DNA of 64,000 nucleotides from Streptomyces lydicus (GTDB lineage Bacteria; Actinomycetota; Actinomycetes; Streptomycetales; Streptomycetaceae): NCBI RefSeq assembly GCF_004125265.1, contig NZ_RDTE01000003.1, forward strand, positions 5,766,001 through 5,830,000, read 5' to 3'. Each line of letters starts with the position of its first letter. Position 1 is the first letter of the stretch. Of the stretch, positions 43,242 through 51,888 are shown one piece after another. The notes under the pieces are model-generated. The model ran no database searches and was not told the DNA's origin. It worked only from the letters and a program-made list of their open reading frames with translations. The translations under genes were made by a program, and so were the position numbers.

Positions 43242-43696
43242 GCGCTGACCTGAAGAACTTTACACGAACACGAGAGGTGCTCCGTACCCCCGACCGCCGC
43301 ACCCACGCCCTCGGCCCATGTGATCCCGGTCACCCGCCGTGATGCCCGGTGGTTCCGTCTACCTCGCCGGACGGCCACCTCATAGGGGGCAAAAGGGTCT
43401 TGGTCCGGGGCCTTCGTCCCGCGCCCCGCCCGCATTGCTCCACAAAGATCGATTTCATCGGCTCCGTGACGGTAGGCCATCCGTTGCCCCGTCAACATGC
43501 GATATCTCCTGCCGGTTGAGAGGCTGAAACGAACGTCGGGACGAAAGAACGGAGCGCGCCCGGAGGGTGTCGGCCATGGCGTCCGTCACTCCTCCTCTCC
43601 CCTTTGCAACCCCACCCTCCACAGCAACGTCTGCCAGGACGCGCGCCCCGGACCGGGTCCCCGGGACTCGCCCCTCCGTCGGAAAGGTTGATCGTC
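43242..43696. other. Intergenic region between tRNA-Lys and the SsgA-like gene
   Basis: 455 bp holding the tRNA promoter, a Crp-like palindrome (43320-43333) and the SsgA-like upstream region. No additional gene can be supported. Confidence 0.5.
43320..43333. promoter_or_regulatory. Crp-like palindrome
   Basis: GTGATCCCGGTCAC fits the Streptomyces Crp pattern GTG-N6-GNCAC. It lies 79 bp upstream of tRNA-Lys and 364 bp upstream of the SsgA-like gene. It is a match only, with no functional evidence. Confidence 0.3.
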
Positions 43697-44116
43697 GTGG
43701 TGTCGACAGCCAAGCGCACCCTTGAGATGCAGCTCCTCCTCGGGCCGGACGAAGCGGTTCCGGTGGCCGGCCGGTTCAGCTATCGCAGCGACCGCCCCTA
43801 CGAGGTCGAGGTCGCGTTCATCAGCCGTGGCCAGAAGGTGGCCACCTGGCTGTTCGCCCGTGATCTGCTGCTGGCGGGGCTGCACGACGAAGCAGGTGAG
43901 GGGGACGTACGGGTGTGGGCCTTCCGCCGGCCGGGCGCATCACATCGGGTGCACATCGAGCTGTCCACCGATGACAGCGTGTGTGAGCTGTCCGTGCGCG
44001 CGGTTGAGCTGACCGCTTGGCTGGAGCAGACCACGGCGATCGTTCCGCCCGGCCATGAGGACCGCTATCTCGACATGGACACTCACCTGGCCCGGCTGTT
44101 CGCCGGGAAGTGCTGA
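43697..44116 (+). CDS. SsgA family sporulation/cell-division regulator
   Basis: A 139-residue SsgA-like protein, a family confined to sporulating actinomycetes that localises septum and peptidoglycan assembly proteins. Family features: LEMQLLLGPDEAVPVAGRF, YRSDRPYEVEVAF, VATWLFARDLLLAGL, GDVRVWAFRR and VHIELSTDDSVCELSVRA. It uses tandem GTG codons (43697, 43700) after GGAAAGG. Which of SsgA-G it corresponds to cannot be decided. Followed 17 bp later by an unrecognised gene, probably in the same transcript. Confidence 0.88.
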   Translation: MVSTAKRTLEMQLLLGPDEAVPVAGRFSYRSDRPYEVEVAFISRGQKVATWLFARDLLLAGLHDEAGEGDVRVWAFRRPGASHRVHIELSTDDSVCELSVRAVELTAWLEQTTAIVPPGHEDRYLDMDTHLARLFAGKC

Positions 44117-44133
44117 GGGGGGACAGAGCGATC

Positions 44134-45483
44134 ATGATCACGACTACGACTACGACTACGACCTCGAATGCGACTCCGGCTGCGACCACGGCTGTGCCCA
44201 CGGGCGGGGCTGCGGCGGGGGCCGTGAGTGCGACCAGGGCTGCGGCTGTGCCCGCGGCCCGGTCCGCGAGCACGAGCACGAGCAGGGGCAGGACACCGGA
44301 CGGGTCTGCGGACGTGGCGGCGACCGCTCCCGGCATACCGACGGCCACCCAGGCCACCCAGGCCACCCCGGACGCCTCCGCGGAGTCCGCCGCCTCCGCC
44401 GCCTCCGCCACGTCCGCCGCCTCCGCCGAATCTGCCTCCGTCTCCCCGCACGACCCCTGCGCCCATGGCTTTCTGCCCGAGCGGCCGCCCGTCCGTTCCA
44501 TGATCGGAACCTGGACCCGGCTGGACGCCATGGCGCGCGCGGCCGCGGTCGCGCCCGACCGTGAGGCCGCCATCGCGCTCGTCGAACGAGCCCACCGCGC
44601 GGAGGAGTTGTCCGCCCTGCGGCAGCGCGTCTCCCGCCTCTCCCTGCGCAATGCGGAGGCCGCCGCCCTGCGGATCGCGGTGATCGCGGTCTCCTGCGGC
44701 TGGGGTGGACTCGACCCGCAGGCTCCGGCCGCTCGCGAGGTCGCCGACGAGGCGTTTCTCGATCTGTGGGCGGCGATCGCCCACCGTATCGACCACGATC
44801 AGTTCGTCGCCCTGCCCACCCTCGCGCTCCACAACTGGGTCCCCGAGCGCAAGCCCCGCCGCCATATCCCCATAGACCAACTGGCCCGCACCGAAGTGCT
44901 CGTGCCGATCGTCCGCTGGGCGCCGGAGGGCCAGCCGCTCAGCCGCCTGGACCGGTTGATGCTGGCCGCGACCCGCCTGGAGGCGCACGGAATCTGGCTC
45001 TTCCGGCTCGCCGAAACCCTCGCGGGCCGGTCGCCCGACGACTCCTCCACCCCGACCGCGCTGCGCCGCCTGGTCCGTGTCCAGCACGCGCTGCGTGCCC
45101 AGCTCGTCGCCGAGGCGGCGGAACTGGCGGCCGCGCCGGCCACACCGCAGCAGCGTGCGGTGCTCGGCGCGCTCGCCGAACAGGGCGCCCTGGAGCCACC
45201 GGTCCTCCAGGCGGCCGAAGCGGTGCTGGGCATCGGCGGACGCCGTATGGGCGAGGGCAGGCGCCAGTTGCTGCGGCGCCATCTCCCGGCGCAGCACCGT
45301 GCCTGGCTCAGCGCGATGGACCGCCACTGTGCACCCGTACGGACCCTCGCCCACCGCGGCGGCCCCGACGCCGCCGTCTACCGCGAGGCCCAGGAGTCCC
45401 TGATCGCCCTCCGCCGCACCTATACGGCGCTCGTCCAGGCCGCCGCCCGCCCCACCACGGCCCCACTCACGGCGGCAGCCTGA
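44134..45483 (+). CDS. Unrecognised 449-residue protein with Thr/Ala-rich N-terminus
   Basis: I do not recognise the family. Residues 3-10 are a run of eight Thr encoded by tandem ACGACT hexamers (from 44140), and about 3-105 are low-complexity Thr/Ala/Ser. From about residue 110 the protein is Arg/Ala/Leu-rich and helical, with the distinctive segments DPCAHGFLPERPPVRSM, SCGWGGLDPQ, LHNWVPERKPRRHIPIDQL and RTYTALVQAA. No signal peptide or membrane helix. GAGGGGGGAC at 44116-44124 supports ATG 44134. Close co-orientation with the SsgA-like gene suggests a role in the same process. Confidence 0.7.
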   Translation: MITTTTTTTTSNATPAATTAVPTGGAAAGAVSATRAAAVPAARSASTSTSRGRTPDGSADVAATAPGIPTATQATQATPDASAESAASAASATSAASAESASVSPHDPCAHGFLPERPPVRSMIGTWTRLDAMARAAAVAPDREAAIALVERAHRAEELSALRQRVSRLSLRNAEAAALRIAVIAVSCGWGGLDPQAPAAREVADEAFLDLWAAIAHRIDHDQFVALPTLALHNWVPERKPRRHIPIDQLARTEVLVPIVRWAPEGQPLSRLDRLMLAATRLEAHGIWLFRLAETLAGRSPDDSSTPTALRRLVRVQHALRAQLVAEAAELAAAPATPQQRAVLGALAEQGALEPPVLQAAEAVLGIGGRRMGEGRRQLLRRHLPAQHRAWLSAMDRHCAPVRTLAHRGGPDAAVYREAQESLIALRRTYTALVQAAARPTTAPLTAAA

Positions 45484-45577
45484 CCTGCTCCGGCCCGACC
45501 TGGCCTGCATCGGCTCGGCCCGGCTTCACCCTGGTCCGACGGGCTTGGTCTGACGTGGTCTGACGCGGCCTGTGATT

Positions 45578-45587
45578 GGTCTGGACT
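45578..45587 (+). promoter_or_regulatory. Degenerate DasR-type site (dre-like)
   Basis: TTGGTCTGGACT around 45576-45587 matches the left half and core of the DasR consensus (TGGTCTAGACCA) but not the right half. It lies 40 bp upstream of a perfect core and just upstream of a -35 like TTGCCA (45587-45592). Confidence 0.4.
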
Positions 45588-45617
45588 TGCCAATGCCGCA
45601 GTCTTACTCTGCTACTT

Positions 45618-45627
45618 GGTCTAGACC
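45618..45627 (+). promoter_or_regulatory. DasR-type operator (dre) upstream of the LPMO gene
   Basis: GGTCTAGACC is a perfect 10-bp palindrome flanked ACTT/GCAG, matching the core of DasR sites that control chitin and GlcNAc genes in Streptomyces. It is positioned 71 bp before the LPMO ATG, over the expected promoter. A further perfect 12-bp palindrome GCAGTGCACTGC lies at 45642-45653. Confidence 0.65.
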
Positions 45628-45698
45628 GCAGAGTCGGCATCGCAGTGCACTGCATTTCTCCCGGCACGGAACTCCCCCACGTTCTTCAGGAGCGAAGC

Positions 45699-46292
45699 AT
45701 GCGCAAAAAGATCGGTGCGGCCGTGATCGGCCTCGGTGTCCTCGGCGTCTCCCTCCTCTCGGCGAACAGCGCCTCCAGCCACGGCTACAGCGACGCGCCG
45801 CCCAGCCGGCAGGCGCTCTGCGCCAAGGGCACGGTCAAGGACTGCGGCGCGATCCAGTACGAACCGCAGAGCGTCGAGGGCCCCAAGGGCTTCCCGGCCG
45901 CCGGCCCGGCGGACGGCAGGATCTGTTCCGGCGGGCAGCGGAACTTCGCCCAGCTGGACGACCCGCGCGGCGGAAAGTGGCCCGGCACCAGGCTCTCGTC
46001 GGGACAGGGCTACACCTTCACCTGGCGGCTGACGGCACGCCACGCGACCACGGACTTCATGTACTTCATCACCAAGGACGGCTACGACCCGAGCAGGCCG
46101 CTCACCCGCGCCGACCTGGAACCCCAGCCGTTCATGACGGTCCCCATGGGCGGCGCCCGACCGGGCGAAACCGTCCAGCACCAGGGCACCGTCCCCACCC
46201 GGAAATCCGGCCGCCACCTCATCCTCGGCGTCTGGAACATCGCCGACACGGGCAACGCCTTCTACGCCTGCTCGGACGTCGACCTCTCCTGA
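45699..46292 (+). CDS. AA10 lytic polysaccharide monooxygenase (chitin/cellulose)
   Basis: A 197-residue secreted copper enzyme that oxidatively cleaves crystalline polysaccharide. The signal peptide ends SASS so that H28 becomes the mature N-terminus (HGYSDAPPSR), forming the copper brace with H115 in TARHATTDFMYF. C-terminal motif is GVWNIADTGNAFYACSDV with the axial Phe. Single domain without a carbohydrate-binding module. CAGGAG at 45687-45692 supports ATG 45699. S. coelicolor SCO2833 is the likely orthologue by position. DasR-type sites upstream suggest induction with chitin use. Confidence 0.92.
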   Translation: MRKKIGAAVIGLGVLGVSLLSANSASSHGYSDAPPSRQALCAKGTVKDCGAIQYEPQSVEGPKGFPAAGPADGRICSGGQRNFAQLDDPRGGKWPGTRLSSGQGYTFTWRLTARHATTDFMYFITKDGYDPSRPLTRADLEPQPFMTVPMGGARPGETVQHQGTVPTRKSGRHLILGVWNIADTGNAFYACSDVDLS

Positions 46293-46336
46293 GGCCCCCT
46301 CCCCACCTGACGCAACCTCAGCTACCCTCCGGCGCC

Positions 46337-48157
46337 ATGGCAGCCAACGGCACCAGCGGTCAGGAACGTTCCGGCGCCACCACCGTCGCGGAGCTCGTCC
46401 GGGCACAGTGGGGTGATCACCGGGTGGGAGCGAAGTACGGGGACCTGGTGCTCACCCATCACGAGCTGGCGGGCGGCGCCGCCGTGCGGGCGGCGCTGTT
46501 GGGGGAGCTGCTGCCACGCGGTGCCGAGCCGCACCTCGGGGTGCTGCTCGGCAACGTGCCCGAGTACCCGCTGTGGCTGAGCGCGGCGGCGCTCGCCGGG
46601 GCCGCGGTCGCCGGGATCAACCCCACCCGCCGCGGGCCGGAACTCGCCCGCGACATCAGCCACACCGACTGCGCGCTGCTGATCACCGAACGCGCCCAGC
46701 TGCCCCTGCTCGCCGGCCTGGACCTCCCGGTCCCGCCCCGGCGGATCCTCGTCGTGGACGACCCGGCCTACCGTGCCCTGCTCGAACCGTACGAGGACGC
46801 GACGCCCGACGGGATCACGGCGGCCGGCGGACGCGGACCCGGCGCCGCCCGCACCCCGACCCCCGCCTCCCGGATGCTGCTCTCCTTCACCTCCGGCTCC
46901 ACCGGCGCACCCAAGGCCGCCCTGTGCACCCAGGGCCGGCTGGCCGCCGCAGGACACTCGCTGGCCAGGTACTTCGGGGTGCGCCGGGACGACGTCCACT
47001 ACCTCTGCATGCCGATGTTCCACGGCAATGCCGTGATCGCCGGCTGGGCACCGGCGCTCGCCGGAGGGGCCGCCGTCGCGCTGCGCCGCCGCTTCTCGGC
47101 CTCCGCCTTCCTCCCCGATGTGCGCCGCTACGGGGCCACCTACTTCACCTACGTCGGCCGCGCCGTGCAGTATCTGCTCGCCACCCCGCCCGCCCCCGAC
47201 GACCGGGACCACACGCTGCGCTGCGGCTTCGGCACCGAGGCGGGCACCGTCGACGCCGCCCGCTTCGCCGAACGGTTCGGCGTCCGCCTGACCGAGGGGT
47301 ACGGCTCCTCCGAGGGCGGCGCGGCGATCCAGCACACCCCGGACACCCCGCCCGGCGCCATCGGCCGGGCGGCCCCCGGAGGCGATCTCGCCGTCGTCGA
47401 TCCGGAGACCGGCGTGGAGCTGCCGCGCGCCCGCCTCGACCCGGCGGGCCGGCTGCTGAACGGGAGCGAGGCGACGGGGGAGCTGGTCAACCGTGGCCGC
47501 AGCTCCTTCGAGGGCTACTGGCGCAACCCCGAGGCGACCGCGGCCCGCACCCGCGGCCGGGGCGAAGGCCGGGTCGGCGCGGGCTGGTACTGGACCGGCG
47601 ACCTCTTCTTCCGGGACACCGAGGGGTTCTTCCACTTCGCCGGGCGGACGGACGACCGGCTGCGGGTCGACAGCGAGAACCTGGCCGCCGCGATGATCGA
47701 GAACATCCTCGCCCGGTACGCCCCGGCCGCCGGTGTGGCCGTGTACGCGGTACCCGACCCGGTCGCGGGGGACCAGGTCATGGCGGCGCTGGCGCTGCGG
47801 GACGGCGCCGTGTTCGACCCGGACGACTTCGTGGCCTTCCTCGCCGCCCAGCCCGATCTCGGAACGAAGATGGCTCCCCGTTTCGTACGGACCCTGGACG
47901 CGCTGCCGGTCACCGCCACCCACAAGGTGCATCGGGTCGCCCTGCGCCAAACCGGCTTCCGGTGCCCGGAGCCGGTCTGGTGGTCCCCGGTCTCCGCGGC
48001 GGGCCCTTCCGAGTCGGCCGAGCCCGCCGCGCCCCTCGCCCCGGTCGCCCCCACCGTCCCGGCCGGCAGCACCTACCGCCGCTTCACCGCCGCGGACCGC
48101 GCCGCACTGCTGGCGCTGTACCGCGACCACGACCGGGCCCACCTCCTGGACCGGTGA
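46337..48157 (+). CDS. AMP-dependent acyl-CoA synthetase
   Basis: A 606-residue adenylating enzyme. Motifs: P-loop LLSFTSGSTGAPKAAL, GYGSSEGGAAI (A5), WTGDLFFRDTEGFFHFAGRTDDRLRVDSEN (A7-A8), and a conserved Lys in PVTATHKVHR (A10). The MPMFHGNAVIAGW segment resembles long-chain FadD and very-long-chain transport-type ligases. A 50-residue C-terminal extension ends YRDHDRAHLLDR. ATG 46337 follows TACCCT by 8 bp with no SD, so it may be leaderless. The acid substrate is unknown. Confidence 0.85.
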   Translation: MAANGTSGQERSGATTVAELVRAQWGDHRVGAKYGDLVLTHHELAGGAAVRAALLGELLPRGAEPHLGVLLGNVPEYPLWLSAAALAGAAVAGINPTRRGPELARDISHTDCALLITERAQLPLLAGLDLPVPPRRILVVDDPAYRALLEPYEDATPDGITAAGGRGPGAARTPTPASRMLLSFTSGSTGAPKAALCTQGRLAAAGHSLARYFGVRRDDVHYLCMPMFHGNAVIAGWAPALAGGAAVALRRRFSASAFLPDVRRYGATYFTYVGRAVQYLLATPPAPDDRDHTLRCGFGTEAGTVDAARFAERFGVRLTEGYGSSEGGAAIQHTPDTPPGAIGRAAPGGDLAVVDPETGVELPRARLDPAGRLLNGSEATGELVNRGRSSFEGYWRNPEATAARTRGRGEGRVGAGWYWTGDLFFRDTEGFFHFAGRTDDRLRVDSENLAAAMIENILARYAPAAGVAVYAVPDPVAGDQVMAALALRDGAVFDPDDFVAFLAAQPDLGTKMAPRFVRTLDALPVTATHKVHRVALRQTGFRCPEPVWWSPVSAAGPSESAEPAAPLAPVAPTVPAGSTYRRFTAADRAALLALYRDHDRAHLLDR

Positions 48158-48246
48158 CCCACGACGGACGGCCGCCCGGCGGTCCGGTCCAGTGAGACAC
48201 CTCAGCGATCCGGCCCGACCGTCCTGGTCGGCCCCCCGGCACAACA

Positions 48247-48282
48247 AAGTGGGCGTTCCCGGAGAACCGGAAACGCCCACTT
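48247..48282 (-). terminator. Terminator of tRNA-Lys copy 2
   Basis: AAGTGGGCGTT (48247-48257) pairs perfectly with 48272-48282, with an inner CCGG/CCGG helix; it directly follows the tRNA on the minus strand and faces the acyl-CoA synthetase gene end. Confidence 0.75.
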
Positions 48283-48288
48283 GGTACG

Positions 48289-48362
48289 TGCGCCGCCAGG
48301 GACTCGAACCCCGGACCCGCTGATTAAGAGTCAGCTGCTCTAACCAACTGAGCTAGCGGCGC
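48289..48362 (-). tRNA. tRNA-Lys (CTT), copy 2
   Basis: Sequence identical over 74 nt to the copy at 43168. Upstream on the minus strand TAGTAT is a good -10 and the motif GAGCACC...CTCTCG is shared with copy 1's promoter. CCA is not encoded. Confidence 0.97.
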
Positions 48363-48435
48363 GCGCTGACGAAAGAAATACTACCTGGTCGAGAGGGGTG
48401 CTCATGACCACGGAAGCGGGTCGGGGCGCAGGGGC

Positions 48436-49194
48436 TCAGATCGCCAGCGACAGCAGTACCGGCGCGGCCTGGCGGTTCAGGGTGTCGGCGGCCTGGCGCA
48501 GACGGTGGGCGTGCTCCAGCGGCATCGAGAGGGCGAGGCAGCCGACCGTCGCGCCGGCGGTGATCGGTACGGCCGCGCAGACCGTGCCGACGGCGTACTC
48601 CTGGAGATCGAGTACCGGGACCGTGGGCGGCTGGCTGTCGAGCTTGTGGAACAGGACCTTCTCGTTGGTGATCGTCCGGGAGGTGAGCCGGGCGGTCTTG
48701 TGGCGCGAGAGGTGGTCCTTGCGGCCGTCGTGGTCGAGCTGCGCCAGCAGGCACTTGCCGACCGCGCTGGCGTGCGCCGTGCGGTGGAATTCGGCCCACT
48801 CGTTGACCTTGGGGGCCAGTGGTCCGTCGGCGTAGTGGAGGATCTTCACCTCGCCGTCGATGTACCGGCTGATGTAGACCGCCGCGCCGACCGAGTCGCG
48901 CAGGTGGTCGAGGGTGAGCTGGAGCTTGTCGCGCAGTGCCTGGTTGCGGTCGCCGCCCGCTCCCAGGAGCAGGAGCGATTCACCTACGACGTACGCGCCG
49001 TCGGTGACCTGCTCGACGTAGCCCTCGCGCCGGAGCATCGACAGCATGTGGGCGAGCTGGCCCGGGGAGAGTCCCGTTTCGCGGGCGATCTGCGCATCGG
49101 TCACACCGGCGGTGTGCCTGGAGATCGTTTCGAGCACGCGAAGGGCGTACTGCACCGAATGGAACGGCGCGGTCGGCTCGGGCTTCAGCGCCAC
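48436..49194 (-). CDS. IclR family transcriptional regulator
   Basis: A 252-residue regulator. Winged helix at about residues 10-70 (SVQYALRVLETISRHTAGVT, DAQIARETGLSPGQLAHMLS) and an IclR effector domain at about 85-250 (VYISRYIDGEVKILHY, RTAHASAVGKCLLAQL, EYAVGTVCAAVPI, GCLALSMPLEHAHRL). GGGGGGA precedes GTG 49194. It lies next to an amino-acid-type ABC operon; the palindrome GGCATATGCC upstream of it and the related GGCATATATGCC upstream of ehuB make it the likely regulator of the module to its right. Confidence 0.88.
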   Translation of the reverse strand: MALKPEPTAPFHSVQYALRVLETISRHTAGVTDAQIARETGLSPGQLAHMLSMLRREGYVEQVTDGAYVVGESLLLLGAGGDRNQALRDKLQLTLDHLRDSVGAAVYISRYIDGEVKILHYADGPLAPKVNEWAEFHRTAHASAVGKCLLAQLDHDGRKDHLSRHKTARLTSRTITNEKVLFHKLDSQPPTVPVLDLQEYAVGTVCAAVPITAGATVGCLALSMPLEHAHRLRQAADTLNRQAAPVLLSLAI

Positions 49195-49379
49195 GGTGTC
49201 CCCCCAGCAGGTTGTTACCGCTTGCGGCATGACGGTCGTCGGCGGTCCCGGCCGGCGCTCGTGCGGCCGGTCCCGGACAACGGCGTTGCCCTCACGATAG
49301 CGGTCAACGGCCCTCGGGGGAGGGGGTCTTGACCGAAAAGAAGCGGGCCCGCCGTTTCCGTACCGGGGTTCGAGGCTTC

Positions 49380-49389
49380 GGCATATGCC
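49380..49389. promoter_or_regulatory. Palindrome GGCATATGCC, candidate IclR operator
   Basis: Perfect 10-bp palindrome flanked TTC/AAG, 185 bp upstream of the IclR start. The same half-sites with a 2-bp insertion occur upstream of ehuB (52848-52859). Confidence 0.45.
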
Positions 49390-49481
49390 AAGGTCAAGGT
49401 GCTCCCGCTGTTCCGGTGCTTTGCGCCTCGCGGCACCGGTATACGCCGGGGCCGGGGAGGGGGAGCGCCCCCGAAGGGGCC

Positions 49482-49509
49482 GGAACCGGCCACATCTGTG
49501 GCCGGTTCC
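49482..49509 (-). terminator. Hairpin, probable ehu operon terminator
   Basis: GGAACCGGCCACA (49482-49494) and its exact complement (49497-49509), forming a 12-bp stem with a 4-nt loop. It lies 165 bp past the ehuA stop. Confidence 0.55.
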
Positions 49510-49674
49510 ATGAGCCGGTCCGGAAGCCGGACGCCCGGTCCCCCGACACCCGGGGAGCCAAATCCGGCCGTGCGCGCCGGGCCGGCTCACGACACCGGCC
49601 CCGGCGCCCGGCGGCTGCCCTTCCGGAGCACCGCTCCACAGGACTGCTCCACAGGACTGCTCCCCGGCACCGCT

Positions 49675-50517
49675 CTACAGCACCGCGCTCAGGAATTCCC
49701 GGGTGCGCTCGTGCTCCGGCTCCGAGAAGATCTTTTCCGGAGCGCCGGATTCGATGACCCGGCCCGCGTCGAACATCAGGACGTCATCGGAGATGTCCCG
49801 GGCGAAGTTCATCTCGTGGGTGACGCACAGCATGGTGATGTCGGTGGTGTGCGCGATGTCCCGCAGGACGTCCAGCACCCCGGCCACCAGCTCCGGGTCC
49901 AGCGCCGAGGTCACCTCGTCCAGCAGCAGCACCTGCGGGCGCATCGCCAGGGCCCGGGCGATGGCGACCCGCTGCTGCTGTCCGCCGGAGAGCTGGGTGG
50001 GGTACTTGTCGAGGTGCTCGGTCAGGCCCACCAGTTCGAGGAGGTCGCGGGCCCGCTCCTCGGCGGCGTCCTTGCTCATGCCCAGGACGTGCACCGGCGC
50101 CTCGGTGATGTTCCGCAGCACCTTCATATTGGGGAAGAGGTTGAACTGCTGGAACACCATGCCGATGTTCTTGCGGACCTCGCGGATGTGCTTCTCCCCG
50201 GCCGGTACGAGCTTGCCGCCCTTCTCCTCGTGCGTCAGGTACGTGCCGCCGACCTTGATGGTGCCCTCGTCCGGCTTCAGCAGCGTCATCAGCAGCCGCA
50301 GGATGGTGGTCTTGCCGGAACCGGACGGGCCGATGAGGGTGACGTGCTTGCCGGACGAGACGGTGAAGTCCAGGGAATCCAGGACGGTGTGGGCCCCGAA
50401 CCGCTTGGTGACCTTGTCAAAGCGGATCAGCTCGGTGCCTTCGCCGGACTCCGCCCCGGGGGAGGCCCCGTCCGCCGGGGTGGCCGATTCTTTCGCGGGG
50501 GTGTGGTCAGCGGACAA
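49675..50517 (-). CDS. Amino-acid/ectoine-type ABC importer ATPase (EhuA-like)
   Basis: A 280-residue ATPase: a 28-residue polar leader, Walker A LIGPSGSGKTT, LSGGQQQRVAIARALAM, Walker B VLLLDEVTSALDPEL, H-loop CVTHEMNFARDISD. This sequence type is the polar amino-acid (PAAT) ATPase, commonly annotated EhuA. The start is a TTG at 50517, with GGAG 7 nt upstream, inside the end of the permease gene. Last gene of a four-gene operon transcribed ehuB-C-D-A. Confidence 0.86.
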   Translation of the reverse strand: MSADHTPAKESATPADGASPGAESGEGTELIRFDKVTKRFGAHTVLDSLDFTVSSGKHVTLIGPSGSGKTTILRLLMTLLKPDEGTIKVGGTYLTHEEKGGKLVPAGEKHIREVRKNIGMVFQQFNLFPNMKVLRNITEAPVHVLGMSKDAAEERARDLLELVGLTEHLDKYPTQLSGGQQQRVAIARALAMRPQVLLLDEVTSALDPELVAGVLDVLRDIAHTTDITMLCVTHEMNFARDISDDVLMFDAGRVIESGAPEKIFSEPEHERTREFLSAVL

Positions 50518-51160
50518 GGCGACGCTCCAGGGCTCGCAGGAGGAGGGAGGTGGGGTAGGAGATGACCACGAACAGGACGCCGACGACGGTGATCGGCTCC
50601 AGGTAGTCGAAGGTGGTGGCGCTGATGCTGTTCGCCTGGAAGAGCATGTCGGCGACGGTGATACCGGCCAGCAGCGGCGTGTCCTTGAACATCGCGATGA
50701 CGTAGTTGCCCAGCGCGGGCACCACCCGGCGGAACGCCTGCGGAAGGATCACCGCGGTCCAGGTGCGCCGGCGCGGCAGGCTCAGCGCCGTGGCGGCCTC
50801 CCACTGCCCTTCCGGCACCCCGTCGATACCGGCGCGGTAGACCTCGGAGGTGTACGTGGAGTAGTGCAGGCCCAGGCCGATGACACCGGTGGTCAGCGGC
50901 GCGAAGGCCAGACCCCAGGTCGGCAGGACGAAGAACAGGAAGAACAGCTGCACCAGCAGCGGGGTGTTGCGGATGAACTCGACGAAGATGCTCACCGGCC
51001 AGGTCACCCAGCGGCTGCGCGAACGCAGCGCCAGCGCCCACACCAGCCCGAGCGCGAAGGACACCAGCGAGCCGTAGATCGTCGCCTGGACGGTGATCCA
51101 CAGGCCCTTGAGGATGTCGGGCATGATCTCGCCGACGTAGCTCCATGACCAGTTGTTCAC
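50507..51160 (-). CDS. PAAT ABC importer permease 2 (EhuD-like)
   Basis: A 217-residue His/Glu/Ectoine-type permease with five helices, VEFIRNTPLLVQLFFLFFVLP, and the coupling loop EGQWEAATALSLPRRRTWTAVILPQAFRR... GTG 51160 overlaps the stop of EhuC (4 bp) and its own stop overlaps the EhuA TTG start. Confidence 0.87.
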   Translation of the reverse strand: MNNWSWSYVGEIMPDILKGLWITVQATIYGSLVSFALGLVWALALRSRSRWVTWPVSIFVEFIRNTPLLVQLFFLFFVLPTWGLAFAPLTTGVIGLGLHYSTYTSEVYRAGIDGVPEGQWEAATALSLPRRRTWTAVILPQAFRRVVPALGNYVIAMFKDTPLLAGITVADMLFQANSISATTFDYLEPITVVGVLFVVISYPTSLLLRALERRLVR

Positions 51161-51888
51161 GGCTTTCCTCCGGTGGCCAGCGCCTCGGGGCCCTGCTTCT
51201 CGACGGGCAGTTTGCGGGAGAACCAGCCCTCGCCCTTGGGCACCGCCCGGCCGACCGAGGCCTTGGCGCGGCGCTCCAGCACCCGCATGATCCGGGTCAG
51301 CACGAACGCCACCGCGAAGTACAGGACGAGGATGATGCCGTAGATCTGGGCGCTCTGGCCCGTCGACAGCCGGGCGAGCTTGGCCTGGAAGGTGAGTTCA
51401 CCGATGGACAGCAGCGAGGCCAGCGCGGTGCCCTTGAGCAGCTCGATCAGCAGGTTGTTGAAGGGCGGCATCATCTCGGGGACGGCCTGCGGCAGTATCA
51501 CCTTCCGCAGCCGCTGCCAGGGCGTGAAGCTCAGCGCGATGGCCGCCTCGCGCTGGGCGGGTGCCACCGCCTGGACGGCGCCGCGGACGATCTCGGAGCC
51601 GTACGCGCCGTACGACAGGCCCAGCGCCAGGGTGCCCGCCCAGATGCCGACCAGCTGCCAGCCCAGCAGCGGCAGCGCGAAGAACAGCCAGAACATCAGC
51701 ACCAGGGCCGAGGTGCCGCGGAAGAACTCCACGTAGACCCCGGACAGGAAGCGGACGATCCAGAACCGCGAGGTGCGCGCCAGGCCGATGCCGAAGGCGA
51801 CGACGGCGGCCAGGGCGGCGCTGTAGACCATCAGCTGGATGGTGATCCACAGCCCCTCGAAGAAGAGTCCCCACAGAGCACCGGTCAT
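51157..51888 (-). CDS. PAAT ABC importer permease 1 (EhuC-like)
   Basis: A 243-residue permease, about five helices, with VYVEFFRGTSALVLMFWLFF and the coupling loop PAQREAAIALSFTPWQRLRK. ATG 51888 overlaps the EhuB stop (4 bp). Together with the next permease it forms a heterodimeric channel, unlike many polar amino-acid importers with a homodimer. Confidence 0.87.
   Translation of the reverse strand: MTGALWGLFFEGLWITIQLMVYSAALAAVVAFGIGLARTSRFWIVRFLSGVYVEFFRGTSALVLMFWLFFALPLLGWQLVGIWAGTLALGLSYGAYGSEIVRGAVQAVAPAQREAAIALSFTPWQRLRKVILPQAVPEMMPPFNNLLIELLKGTALASLLSIGELTFQAKLARLSTGQSAQIYGIILVLYFAVAFVLTRIMRVLERRAKASVGRAVPKGEGWFSRKLPVEKQGPEALATGGKP

Larger units (their letters stand above)
49195..49674. 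other. Intergenic region between the IclR gene and ehuA
   Basis: 480 bp. It contains the palindrome at 49380-49389 and a strong hairpin at 49482-49509 that probably ends the ehu operon. Open frames crossing it lack coding character. Confidence 0.55.

Noticed and set aside
46337..48157. Acyl-CoA synthetase start far upstream at 45572
   Set aside because: The open frame runs through the LPMO gene in another frame; ATG 46337 matches the family N-terminus.
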